The translations under genes were made by a program, and so were the position numbers. The notes under the pieces were generated by a model. It was not told the DNA's origin. It did not search any database and saw nothing but the letters and a program-made list of their open reading frames with translations. Below are positions 37,224-45,710 of a stretch of 64,000 nt of DNA, one piece after another (positions within the stretch are counted from its first letter, which is position 1; every line of letters begins with the position of its first letter). The stretch spans positions 744,001 to 808,000 of the forward strand of contig NZ_JAADJT010000001.1 in NCBI RefSeq assembly GCF_011090165.1, written 5' to 3'. The stretch comes from Duganella aceris (GTDB taxonomy: Bacteria > Pseudomonadota > Gammaproteobacteria > Burkholderiales > Burkholderiaceae_D).

Positions 37224-39236
37224 ATGAACACCATGCATTTCACGGCGGCGCTGATGGCGCTGCTCGCCAGCGAAGCGGCGCGCGCCACCGACGACACCAC
37301 GGTGGTGGCCAGCGTGGTCGTCGCCGGCCATTACGACAACGCGGTCGGCACCTCGGACGCCGCCAGCCAGGGCACGGTGATGGCGGACCTGATCGCCAAC
37401 CGCCCGGCGCTGCGCACCGGCGAGCTGCTCGAATTCGTGCCCGGCATGATCGTCACCCAGCACAGCGGCGACGGCAAGGCCAACCAATACTTCCTGCGCG
37501 GCTTCAACCTGGACCACGGCACCGACTTCGCCACCTACGTCGATGCCATGCCGGTGAATATGCGCACCAACGCCCACGGCCAGGGCTATTCCGACCTGAA
37601 CTTCCTGATTCCAGAGCTGGTGCAGCGCATCGACTATAAAAAAGGCAGTTACTTCGCCGACGAGGGCGATTTCTCCTCGGCCGGAGCGGCCCACATCCGC
37701 CTGGGCGACAACCTGGCGCAGGGCACGGCCAGCCTGACCCTGGGCGGCTACGGCTACCAGCGCGGCGTGGTGGCAGATTCGGTCGCGGCCGCCGGCGGCA
37801 CGCTGTTGTACGGGCTGGAGGTCAGCCGCAACAACGGCCCGTGGGATACGCCGGAACGGGTGCGCAAGTACAGCGGCACGCTGCGCTACAGCAGCGGCGA
37901 CGCGCAACAGGGCTACAGCGTCACCGCGATGGCCTACCGCAACCGCTGGAACGCCACCGACCAGGTGCCGTTGCGCGCGGTGGAGCAGGGCCTGACCGGC
38001 CGCTACGGCGGCATCGACGCCAGCGACGGCGGCGACACTTCGCGCAGCAGCCTGTCGTGGGCCATGCACCGCCGCGCCGACGATAGCATCACCGAAGCCT
38101 CGGCCTATATCGTGCGCTCCAGCCTGGATTTGTTCAGCAACTTCACTTATCTGCTCAACGATCCGGTCAACGGCGACCAGTTCCAGCAAGCGGAAAAGCG
38201 CACCATGGCCGGCTTCAACGCCAGCCAGACCTGGCTGAGCCGCATCGCCGGCCTCGACATGCGCAACAAGTTCGGTCTGCAGACCCGCTACGACCATATC
38301 TCACCGATCGGCCTGTACGCGACACGCGAGCGGCAACGCCTCGCCACCGTGCGCGAGGACCGCGTCAACGAGGGCAGCGCCGGCCTGTACTGGGAAAACA
38401 CCAGCTACTGGCGGCCCGACCTGCGCAGCATCGTCGGCCTGCGCTACGACGCCTACCGTTTCGACGTCAACGACGACAAAACCGACGCGCATAAGGTGTC
38501 GCCCAAGCTGTCGCTGATCTTCGGTCCGTGGGCCAGGACCGAATACTTCGTCAACTACGGGCGCGGCTTCCACAGCAACGACGCGCGCGGCGTCACCGGC
38601 CCTGGCTCGGCTGGCGCCACGCCGCTGGTGGGCACGCGCGGCGCCGAACTGGGCGTGCGCAGCGAATGGCTGCCCGGCCTGCAAAGCTCGCTGTCGCTGT
38701 GGCGACTGGATATCGATTCGGAGCTGGTCTACGCCGGCGACAGCGGCCAGACCGAGGCCAGCCGGCCCAGCCGCCGCAGCGGCGTCGAATGGAGCAACCA
38801 CTACATCGCCGCGCCGTGGCTGCTGTTCGATCTCGACCTGTCGGCCTCGCGCGCGCGTTACCGCGAACACGACGCGGTGGGCGACCATGTGCCCGAGGCA
38901 TTGGACAAGGTGGCTTCGTTCGGCATGACGGTCAAGGATATCGGCCGCTGGTTCGGCGGCTTCGAGCTGCGCTACTTCGGCCAGCGCCCGCTGATCGAGG
39001 ACAACAGCGTGCGCTCGGCGTCGACCACGCTGGCCTACGGCCGCATCGGCTATCGCATCGATCGCAGCACCCGCGTGACGCTCGACGGTTTCAACCTGTT
39101 CAACCGCCGCGCCAGCGACATTGATTACTACTACGCATCGCGGCTACCGGGCGAGCCGGCTGAGGGGGTCGAGGATCGCCATTTCCATCCGGTCGAGCCG
39201 CGCACGCTGCGGCTGACGTTGACGAAAAATTTTTAA
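37224..39236 (+). CDS. TonB-dependent outer-membrane receptor
   Basis: 670 residues. Short signal peptide (HFTAALMALLASEAARA), plug domain (ELLEFVPGMIVTQHSGDGKANQYFLRGFNLDHGTDFATYVDAMPVN) and a 22-strand-type barrel ending in RLTLTKNF. No N-terminal secretin/STN signalling extension, so it is not a FecA-type surface-signalling receptor. Ligand unknown. GGAGACGGG ribosome site. First gene downstream of the ECF-type promoter. Confidence 0.93.
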   Translation: MNTMHFTAALMALLASEAARATDDTTVVASVVVAGHYDNAVGTSDAASQGTVMADLIANRPALRTGELLEFVPGMIVTQHSGDGKANQYFLRGFNLDHGTDFATYVDAMPVNMRTNAHGQGYSDLNFLIPELVQRIDYKKGSYFADEGDFSSAGAAHIRLGDNLAQGTASLTLGGYGYQRGVVADSVAAAGGTLLYGLEVSRNNGPWDTPERVRKYSGTLRYSSGDAQQGYSVTAMAYRNRWNATDQVPLRAVEQGLTGRYGGIDASDGGDTSRSSLSWAMHRRADDSITEASAYIVRSSLDLFSNFTYLLNDPVNGDQFQQAEKRTMAGFNASQTWLSRIAGLDMRNKFGLQTRYDHISPIGLYATRERQRLATVREDRVNEGSAGLYWENTSYWRPDLRSIVGLRYDAYRFDVNDDKTDAHKVSPKLSLIFGPWARTEYFVNYGRGFHSNDARGVTGPGSAGATPLVGTRGAELGVRSEWLPGLQSSLSLWRLDIDSELVYAGDSGQTEASRPSRRSGVEWSNHYIAAPWLLFDLDLSASRARYREHDAVGDHVPEALDKVASFGMTVKDIGRWFGGFELRYFGQRPLIEDNSVRSASTTLAYGRIGYRIDRSTRVTLDGFNLFNRRASDIDYYYASRLPGEPAEGVEDRHFHPVEPRTLRLTLTKNF

Positions 39237-39256
39237 AAATTAATATTATTTAATTT

Positions 39257-39282
39257 GAATCCGGTTTCAAGCGTGCGCCGTA
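39257..39282 (+). promoter_or_regulatory. ECF-type promoter of the DUF4331 operon
   Basis: GAATCC (39257-39262), 16-base spacer, CGTA (39279-39282), preceded by an AT-rich stretch and TTT. Identical core and spacing to 37165-37190. Predicted start near 39289, about 43 bases before the ATG at 39332. Confidence 0.65.
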
Positions 39283-39331
39283 TATCTCCGTGCAGTTCCA
39301 GGAAGATCAACCAATAAAGGGGAGATTCAAG

Positions 39332-40858
39332 ATGCAAACTTTAGTGAAGCATGCGCTCAGCATAGCCGTACTGGGCACCCTGGCCGGCGCGCTCGCGCCG
39401 GCGGCGCTGGCCTCCAGCCACCGTGAAGCGCCGTTTCTGACGCAAAGTCCGAAGGTCGACGGTACCGATTTCTATATGTTCCGCAGTTACGAAACCGGCC
39501 GCGCCAATTTTGTCACCATGATCGCCGACTACGTGCCCTTGCAGGATCCGGGCGCGGGGCCGAACTACTTCGAAATGGACCCGAACGCGTTGTACGAGAT
39601 CCACATCGACAACAACGGCGACGCCAAGGAGGACCTGACCTTCCAGTTCCGCTTCAGTAACACCAACAAGGACACCAAGCTGACCGTCGGCGGCAAAGCC
39701 GTCTCGATCCCGCTGGTGATCAACGGCGGTCCGATCGCCGGCGCCAACGCGGCCGGCGCCAACGTGCGTGAAACCTACACCGTCAGCGTGGTGCGCGGCG
39801 ACCGCCGCACCGGCACCAAGGCCTCGGTCACCAACGCCGCCGACGGGTCCACCACTTTCGACAAGCCGCTCGACAATATCGGCAACAAGTCGATCCCGAA
39901 CTACACCGCGTATGCCGCGGCCCACGTCTATAACGTCAACATCCCCGGCTGCAGCACGCCGGCGCGCATGTTCGTCGGCCAGCGCAAGGATCCGTTCGTG
40001 GTCAACCTGGGCGAAACCTTCGACCTGGTCAACATCAAGGCGCCGGCCACCGAATTCGCGGCCAACGCCGAGAAGGCGGCCAAGGATGACCTGGCGCTGA
40101 AGAACGTGACCTCGATCGAAGTCGAAGTGGCGGCGTCGTGCCTGACCGCCTCCACCGGCACCGATCCGGTGATCGGCGGCTGGACCACGGCCAGCGTGCG
40201 CCAGGCCCGTTTGCTGAATCCGACGCCGAACAGCAGTTCGCCGTCGAAAGAGGGCGGCGCCTGGACCCAGGTCTCGCGTCTCGGCGCGCCGCTGGTGAAC
40301 GAAGTCGTCATCGGCTTGAAGGACAAGGACACCTTCAACTCCAGCAAGCCTTCGGGCGATGCGCAGTTCGCCGACTATGTCACCAATCCGACCTTGCCGG
40401 CCTTGATTGAAATCCTGTACGGCAGCGCCGGCGCCAAGGCGCCGACCAACTTCCCGCGCGCGGATCTGGTGGCGGCCTTCCTGACCGGCGTCAAGGGTCT
40501 GAACCAGCCGACCACCGTGACCGCCTCCGAAATGCTGCGCTTGAACACCACCACTCCGGCGGTGGCGATGGGCGCGCAGAACCGGCTCGGCGTGATCGGC
40601 GGCGACAACGCCGGCTTCCCGAACGGCCGTCGCCCCGGCGACGACGTGGTCGATATCGCGCTGCGCGTGGTGATGGGCAAGCTGTGCACGCTGAGCCTGG
40701 GCTGCGTCCCGGCCGACGCACCGGCCGGCGCGCTGCACTTCACCGACGGCGCCTATTTGGACGACAGCTTCTTCAACAACAGCTTCCCTTACCTGAAGAC
40801 GCCGATCGCCGGCTCGCCGCAAACCGTGACCGCGCAAGGCGGCAGGGGCGCGCCATGA
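39332..40858 (+). CDS. DUF4331 domain protein
   Basis: 508 residues. Signal peptide (LSIAVLGTLAGALAPAALA) then the family opening SSHREAPFLTQSPKVDGTDFYMFRSYETGR. Several acidic Asp-rich loops (HIDNNGDAKEDLTFQF; GDNAGFPNGRRPGDDVVDIAL) could bind a divalent metal. Probably exported to the periplasm or cell surface. AAAGGGGAG ribosome site at the ATG. DUF4331 proteins have no established biochemical function that I know of. Overlaps the lipoprotein gene by 4 bases. Confidence 0.9.
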   Translation: MQTLVKHALSIAVLGTLAGALAPAALASSHREAPFLTQSPKVDGTDFYMFRSYETGRANFVTMIADYVPLQDPGAGPNYFEMDPNALYEIHIDNNGDAKEDLTFQFRFSNTNKDTKLTVGGKAVSIPLVINGGPIAGANAAGANVRETYTVSVVRGDRRTGTKASVTNAADGSTTFDKPLDNIGNKSIPNYTAYAAAHVYNVNIPGCSTPARMFVGQRKDPFVVNLGETFDLVNIKAPATEFAANAEKAAKDDLALKNVTSIEVEVAASCLTASTGTDPVIGGWTTASVRQARLLNPTPNSSSPSKEGGAWTQVSRLGAPLVNEVVIGLKDKDTFNSSKPSGDAQFADYVTNPTLPALIEILYGSAGAKAPTNFPRADLVAAFLTGVKGLNQPTTVTASEMLRLNTTTPAVAMGAQNRLGVIGGDNAGFPNGRRPGDDVVDIALRVVMGKLCTLSLGCVPADAPAGALHFTDGAYLDDSFFNNSFPYLKTPIAGSPQTVTAQGGRGAP

Positions 40859-41112
40859 AAACCATCCTGACCATGACAGCGCTGGCAGCCGCGCTGACGC
40901 TGGCGGGATGCGGCGGCAGCCATCACCATGACGACACCACGACGCCGACCACGCCGACCACGCCTACGCCTCCGGTCAGCATGGTGGACGCCTTCTTCAC
41001 CGCCGTCATGAACATCATCGGCGACGGCAAGGAGACCACCACCGAACCGGTGGCGACCGACACCGTCGTCGCCACCAAGCCGGATGACACGGAACCGGTA
41101 GTGCTGAAGTAA
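40855..41112 (+). CDS. Small His-rich lipoprotein
   Basis: 85 residues. Signal with lipobox LTLAGC; the mature N-terminus is CGGSHHHDD followed by a Thr/Pro linker (TTTPTTPTTPTPP) and a short acidic tail. The HHHDD cluster right behind the lipid anchor is a plausible metal-binding site. ATGA overlap with the DUF4331 gene and 51 bases before the TPR gene. Not recognised as a named family. Confidence 0.8.
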   Translation: MKTILTMTALAAALTLAGCGGSHHHDDTTTPTTPTTPTPPVSMVDAFFTAVMNIIGDGKETTTEPVATDTVVATKPDDTEPVVLK

Positions 41113-41163
41113 GCACGCGGGGCGGACCACCAGGTCCGCCCCTTTCGTCGTTTTGAGGCCATC

Positions 41164-42327
41164 ATGAAAACGATTTATACGATATTACTGTTTGCCGCAG
41201 CCGCTGCGGCGCAGGCATCGCCCTATATTCCCTCCAGCGGCACCCAAGTGGTCGAGACGCTGCCGCGCCGCGGCGATCCGGTACAGCAGGAACTGCGCCG
41301 CCTGCGCAGCCAGCTCGACGCCGATCCCAACGACCTGGCGCTGGCGGCCACGCTGGCGCAGCGCTACATCGCGCTGGGGCGCAGCGAAACCGATCCGCGC
41401 TACCTGGGCTACGCGCAGGCCGCGCTGACGCCGTGGTGGAACAAAGCGTCGCCGCCGCCGCAAGTGCGGCTGCTGCGCGCCACGCTGCTGCAAAGCACCC
41501 ACCAATTCAATCCCGCGCTGGACGACCTGAAGGCGGTGCTCGCCGCCGATCCGACCAACGCGCAAGCCTGGCTGACGCAAGCCACGGTGCAGACGGTGCA
41601 GGGCGACTACAGCAGCGCCACCGCCAGCTGCGCGCGTCTTTCCAGGTTGTCGACGCAACTGACGACCATCACCTGCGTCGCCAACATCGGCACGGTCACG
41701 GGCCGCGCCCTGAAGAGCGAACAGCTATTGGACCTGACGCTGGAGCGCAGCGCCAACGCACCTGCCGACATGCAGCTATGGTCGCTGACGCTGCTGGCCG
41801 AAATGGCGCAGCGCCGCGACGACCATGTGCTCGCCGAAGCCCGCTACAAGCGCGCATTGGCGCTGGCGCCGCGCGACAGCTACCTGCTCGGCGCCTACGC
41901 CGACTTCCTGCTGGAGCGGCAGCGTCCGCGCGAAGTGCTGGCGATGCTGAACGACCAGACCCGCATCGACGCGCTGCTGCTGCGCCGCGCGCTGGCGTTG
42001 CAGCAGACGAACGACCAGCGCGCGCTGGCGGCCGACATCAAGGAGCTGGCCGCCCGCTTCGACGCCGCCATGCAGCGCGGCGACACCGTACATCAGCGCG
42101 AGCAGGCCCGCTTTGAACTGAAGCTGCGGCGCGATCCCGCCACCGCGCTGACGCTGGCGCAAAAAAACTGGGCGGTGCAAAAAGAGCCGGCCGACATCCG
42201 CATCTATCTGGAAGCCGCGCTGCAAGCACGCGACGGCGCCAAACCTGTGCTGGACTGGGTCGCCGCCAACCACACCGAGGACGCCGCCGCCGCGCGGCTG
42301 ATCGCCCGACTGAAGACAGGAACATGA
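41164..42327 (+). CDS. Exported TPR-repeat protein
   Basis: 387 residues with a signal peptide (TIYTILLFAAAAAAQAS) and tetratricopeptide-like repeats (PNDLALAATLAQRYIALGR; NPALDDLKAVLAADPTNAQAWLTQATVQTVQGDYSSA; EARYKRALALAPRDSYLLGAYADFLLERQ). Probably a periplasmic scaffold. Its stop overlaps the HupE/UreJ start (ATGA), coupling the two. Confidence 0.85.
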   Translation: MKTIYTILLFAAAAAAQASPYIPSSGTQVVETLPRRGDPVQQELRRLRSQLDADPNDLALAATLAQRYIALGRSETDPRYLGYAQAALTPWWNKASPPPQVRLLRATLLQSTHQFNPALDDLKAVLAADPTNAQAWLTQATVQTVQGDYSSATASCARLSRLSTQLTTITCVANIGTVTGRALKSEQLLDLTLERSANAPADMQLWSLTLLAEMAQRRDDHVLAEARYKRALALAPRDSYLLGAYADFLLERQRPREVLAMLNDQTRIDALLLRRALALQQTNDQRALAADIKELAARFDAAMQRGDTVHQREQARFELKLRRDPATALTLAQKNWAVQKEPADIRIYLEAALQARDGAKPVLDWVAANHTEDAAAARLIARLKTGT

Positions 42328-43460
42328 TGCGACGCTTGCTCTTACTCCTCGCGCTGCTATGCGGCGCGGTGCCGTCTGCGCTGGCGCACAAGCCCAGCGA
42401 CAGCTACCTGTCGCTGGACGTGAAGGGCAACGCCATCAGCGGCCAATGGGACATCGCGCTGCGCGATCTGGATTTCGCCATCGGTCTCGATCAGGACGGC
42501 GACGGCAAGCTGACCTGGGACGAGATCCGCCAGCGCCACGTGGCGATCGCCGCCTATGCGCTGGGACGCCTGAGCCTGTCCTCCGACCGGGGCGTCTGCC
42601 GCATTGACGCCGGCGAGCAGATGATCGACGACCACACCGACGGCGCCTACAGCGTGCTGCGCTTCCGCGTCGCCTGCCCGGCGCCGGTGGCGGCGCTGAC
42701 TATCGACTACAGCCTGTTCGCCGATCTCGATCCGCAGCACAAGGGCTTGCTGCGGCTGACGCGCGACGGCGTAACTTCCACCGCCATCTTCGATCCAGCA
42801 CACGCGCGGCAAACGCTGTCGCTGACGGCGCCGGACCGCTGGAAGCAGTTCCGCGACTACGTCAAGGACGGCGTGTGGCACATCTGGATCGGCTACGACC
42901 ATATCCTGTTCCTGCTGTCGCTGCTGCTGCCGGCGGTGCTGCTGGCCGCGCCGTCGAACAATCTGCGCGGCGCCTTCATCGACGTGCTGAAGGTGGTGAC
43001 CGCCTTCACGCTGGCGCACTCGCTGACCTTGACCTTGGCCAGCCTGTCGCTGATTTCGCTGCCGTCGCGTTTTGTCGAATCGGCGATCGCCGCCTCGGTG
43101 ATCCTCGCCGCCGTCAACAATATCTACCCGCTGTTTCGCGGCCGGCGGCCGGTGGCGGCGTTTGTGTTCGGGCTGATCCACGGCTTCGGCTTCGCCAGCG
43201 TGCTGATCGACCTCGGGCTGCCGAAGGGATCGCTGCTGGCCAGCCTGCTGGGCTTCAACCTCGGCGTCGAGATCGGCCAGTTGTGCATCGTCGCGGCCTT
43301 CCTGCCGCTGGCGTTCTGGTTGCGCGACACGTGGTTCTACCGCCGCCTGCTGACGGGCGGCTCGGCGCTGATCGCGCTGGTGGCGGTGGTGTGGTTCGTC
43401 GAACGCGCGTTCGACATTCAGGCCCAGACGATGGGCGCCTGGGCGTTCGCGGCCAAGTAG
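42324..43460 (+). CDS. HupE/UreJ-family membrane protein with periplasmic domain
   Basis: 378 residues. Signal peptide, then an N-terminal domain of about 170 residues with an EF-hand-like loop (LDQDGDGKLTWDE), then about seven membrane segments of the HupE/UreJ_2 type: YVKDGVWHIWIGYDHILFLLSLLLPA, FTLAHSLTLTLA, FGLIHGFGFASVL and FNLGVEIGQLCIV, with the His/Asp residues seen in nickel/cobalt permease-like proteins. Metal transport is inferred. Its last 43 bases overlap ung on the opposite strand. Confidence 0.88.
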   Translation: MMRRLLLLLALLCGAVPSALAHKPSDSYLSLDVKGNAISGQWDIALRDLDFAIGLDQDGDGKLTWDEIRQRHVAIAAYALGRLSLSSDRGVCRIDAGEQMIDDHTDGAYSVLRFRVACPAPVAALTIDYSLFADLDPQHKGLLRLTRDGVTSTAIFDPAHARQTLSLTAPDRWKQFRDYVKDGVWHIWIGYDHILFLLSLLLPAVLLAAPSNNLRGAFIDVLKVVTAFTLAHSLTLTLASLSLISLPSRFVESAIAASVILAAVNNIYPLFRGRRPVAAFVFGLIHGFGFASVLIDLGLPKGSLLASLLGFNLGVEIGQLCIVAAFLPLAFWLRDTWFYRRLLTGGSALIALVAVVWFVERAFDIQAQTMGAWAFAAK

Positions 43461-44080
43461 TCGTTCGCGCGCGAGAAGGGTTTGCTGCCGAAAAAGCCCT
43501 TGTGCGCCGAAAACGGCGACGGGTGCGGCGAGGTGATCACCAGATGTTTGCGGCCATCGATCAGCGCCTTCTTGGCGATCGCATAGCTGCCCCACAGGAT
43601 GAAGACGACGCGCTCGCGCTGCTCGGACAGATGGCGGATCGCGCTGTCGGTGAAGGTTTCCCAACCTTTATTGGCATGCGAGCCGGCCTCGCGGGCGCGC
43701 ACGGTCAGTACACTGTTCAGCAAAAACACGCCCTGTTGCGCCCAGTCGGAGAGGTCGGTCTGGCGGCGCTCGACGCCCAGGTCGTTGTGCAGTTCCTGGA
43801 AGATGTTTTGCAGGCTGGGCTGCGGCCGGTTGCCGTCGGGCACAGAGAAACAGAAACCCATCGCCGCGCCGGGCGTGTGATACGGATCCTGGCCGAGGAT
43901 GACCACCTTGACCTCATCGAACGGCGTCAGGTCGAAGGCGCGGAAGATGTTCTTGCCGGCCGGGCAGCACTGGTTCGCCGCATACTCCGCGCGCACGAAA
44001 GCCGTCAACGCCTCCCAGTACGGTTGCTCGAACTCTCCCTGCAAGCGCGCCTTCCACGACGGCTCGATACGCACAGTCAT
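43418..44080 (-). CDS. ung: Uracil-DNA glycosylase
   Basis: 220 residues, family 1 UDG. VVILGQDPYHTPGAAMGFCFSV holds the catalytic aspartate and HPSPFSAHKGFFG the catalytic histidine. PSLQNIFQELHNDLG and GVFLLNSVLTV are also canonical. Removes uracil from DNA. ATG 44080 gives the family-like start MTVRIEPSWKARL. Three-prime end overlaps the convergent HupE-like gene. Confidence 0.97.
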   Translation of the reverse strand: MTVRIEPSWKARLQGEFEQPYWEALTAFVRAEYAANQCCPAGKNIFRAFDLTPFDEVKVVILGQDPYHTPGAAMGFCFSVPDGNRPQPSLQNIFQELHNDLGVERRQTDLSDWAQQGVFLLNSVLTVRAREAGSHANKGWETFTDSAIRHLSEQRERVVFILWGSYAIAKKALIDGRKHLVITSPHPSPFSAHKGFFGSKPFSRANDYLAANAQAPIVWA

Positions 44081-44196
44081 CAACACTCCTGTCCAGATCA
44101 CGTCAACAACTGGAGATAGTCGGCCAGAACGCGGCCGGCGGTCAACAGTTTCGGGGGACGGAACAATTGGGGCGCATCTGAAGTGGCTAGTCCACC

Positions 44197-44235
44197 TTGC
44201 TTATCTGGCCGGACCAATTTAGAATGGTCTGACCA
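44197..44235 (+). promoter_or_regulatory. Promoter with two GntR(FadR)-type operators before the GH105 gene
   Basis: TTGCTT (44197-44202), 17 bases, TAGAAT (44220-44225). Palindromes TGGCCGGACCA (44206-44216) in the spacer and TGGTCTGACCA (44225-44235) over the start site fit the TNGTNNNACNA operator pattern of FadR-subfamily GntR repressors, which often control hexuronate/pectin genes. The rest of 44081-44278 shows nothing else clear. Confidence 0.65.
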
Positions 44236-44278
44236 GTTTAGGCAGCATCCCCCAACAAAAAAGCGCCAACGGAGACAA

Positions 44279-45694
44279 ATGAAGACCATCCCCCACTTGC
44301 TGGCCGGCCTGACCGCCTGCGCCTTGCTCATCAGCAACGCCGCCGCCCAGGTGCCCCAAGGCCCCTACCGCAACCCAGACAACAAAAGCCAGGACGACGC
44401 CGGCGAGGGCACCTATCCGGTTCCATACAAGATGCCGGTGGCGGCGGAGATCACCGAACAGCTGAACCGCATCCGCGGCTACATGGACAGCGTCACCCCG
44501 ACCCGCATCGTCAGCAAGAAAACCGGCGCGCCGATCACCGATCTGAGCAAACCGGTGGCGGACGCCATCATGGAACCGGCCAATGGCGACTTCGGCATCA
44601 TGGTCTACGAAATGGGCGTGGTGCATGCCGGCCTGATCAAGGCGGCCGAAGTCACCGGCGACAAGCGCTTCACCGCCATGACCGAGCGCCACCTGAACTT
44701 CTTCAAGGAGACGCAGCCCTACTTCCGCGCCCAGGAAGACCAGTTCCACCTGGAACGCGCCAACAGCTTCGCCCGCTTCCTCGACCCGCGCTCGCTCGAC
44801 GACAGCGGCTCGATGTGCGCCGCGCTGATGCGCGCCCGCCAGGCCAGGATCGGCCCCGACCTGTCCGGCATGATCGCCACCTGCAGCGACTGGGTCGCCA
44901 ATAAGCAATTCCGCCTGGCCGACGGCACCATGGCGCGCAAGCGTCCGCAAGCGGTGTCGCTGTGGGCCGACGACATGTACATGAGCATCCCGGCGCTGGC
45001 CGAGATGGGCCGCAGCACCGGACAGCGCAAATATTTCGACGACGCCGTCAACAACGTGCTCACCATGAGCAAGCGCATGTTCAACCCGCAGCTGGGCATC
45101 TACACCCACGGCTGGCACGCCAACGCCACCGACATCCCGCGCTTCTACTGGGCGCGCGCCAACGCCTGGGCGGTGCTGTCGATGAGCGACCTGCTCGATG
45201 TGCTGCCGAAGAACCATCCCGGCTATCCGAAAGTGCTGGCGCAACTGCGCGCCTCGCTCAAGGGTGTCGCCGAACTGCAATCGGGCAGCGGCCTGTGGCA
45301 CCAGATGATCGACCGTAACGACTCCTACCTGGAGACCTCGGCCAGCGCCATCTTCACCTACACCATCGCGCACGCGGTCAACCAGGGCTGGGTCTCGCCG
45401 ACCACCTACGGTTCGGTCGCGCAGGCCGGCTGGGCCGGTCTGTCGACCCGCATCAACGCACAGGGTCAGGTCGAAGGCACTTGCGTCGGCACCACGCTGG
45501 CGGGCGACCAGGTCTACTACTACAACCGGCCGACCAGCCCGCACGCGCTGCACGGCTACGGCCCGACGCTGCTGGCCGGCGCCGAGATCATCAAGCTGAT
45601 CAGCAATCCGGCCTTCAAGGTCGAGTACAAGGTGCGCACCTATCATTACCAGCCGAAGGACGGCGCGCAAACCGATTACCGCGAACATCACTAA
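44279..45694 (+). CDS. GH105/GH88-type unsaturated rhamnogalacturonyl hydrolase
   Basis: 471 residues with a signal peptide (HLLAGLTACALLISNAAAQ). The (alpha/alpha)6-barrel family features are visible: ANGDFGIMVYEMGVVHAGL, the acidic motif SLWADDMYMSIPALAEMGR with catalytic aspartate, FYWARANAWAVLSMSDLLD and HQMIDRNDSYLETSASAIF. Would cleave unsaturated uronyl residues released by a pectin or other lyase. GGAG ribosome site. Followed 16 bases later by a DUF4861 gene. Confidence 0.9.
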   Translation: MKTIPHLLAGLTACALLISNAAAQVPQGPYRNPDNKSQDDAGEGTYPVPYKMPVAAEITEQLNRIRGYMDSVTPTRIVSKKTGAPITDLSKPVADAIMEPANGDFGIMVYEMGVVHAGLIKAAEVTGDKRFTAMTERHLNFFKETQPYFRAQEDQFHLERANSFARFLDPRSLDDSGSMCAALMRARQARIGPDLSGMIATCSDWVANKQFRLADGTMARKRPQAVSLWADDMYMSIPALAEMGRSTGQRKYFDDAVNNVLTMSKRMFNPQLGIYTHGWHANATDIPRFYWARANAWAVLSMSDLLDVLPKNHPGYPKVLAQLRASLKGVAELQSGSGLWHQMIDRNDSYLETSASAIFTYTIAHAVNQGWVSPTTYGSVAQAGWAGLSTRINAQGQVEGTCVGTTLAGDQVYYYNRPTSPHALHGYGPTLLAGAEIIKLISNPAFKVEYKVRTYHYQPKDGAQTDYREHH

Positions 45695-45710
45695 GCACGG
45701 GAGCATGACC

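Noticed and set aside
40855..41112. CRISPR or tandem-repeat array suggested by repeated ACGCCGACC units
   Set aside because: Short codon repeats encoding a Thr/Pro linker in the small lipoprotein, not spaced repeats.
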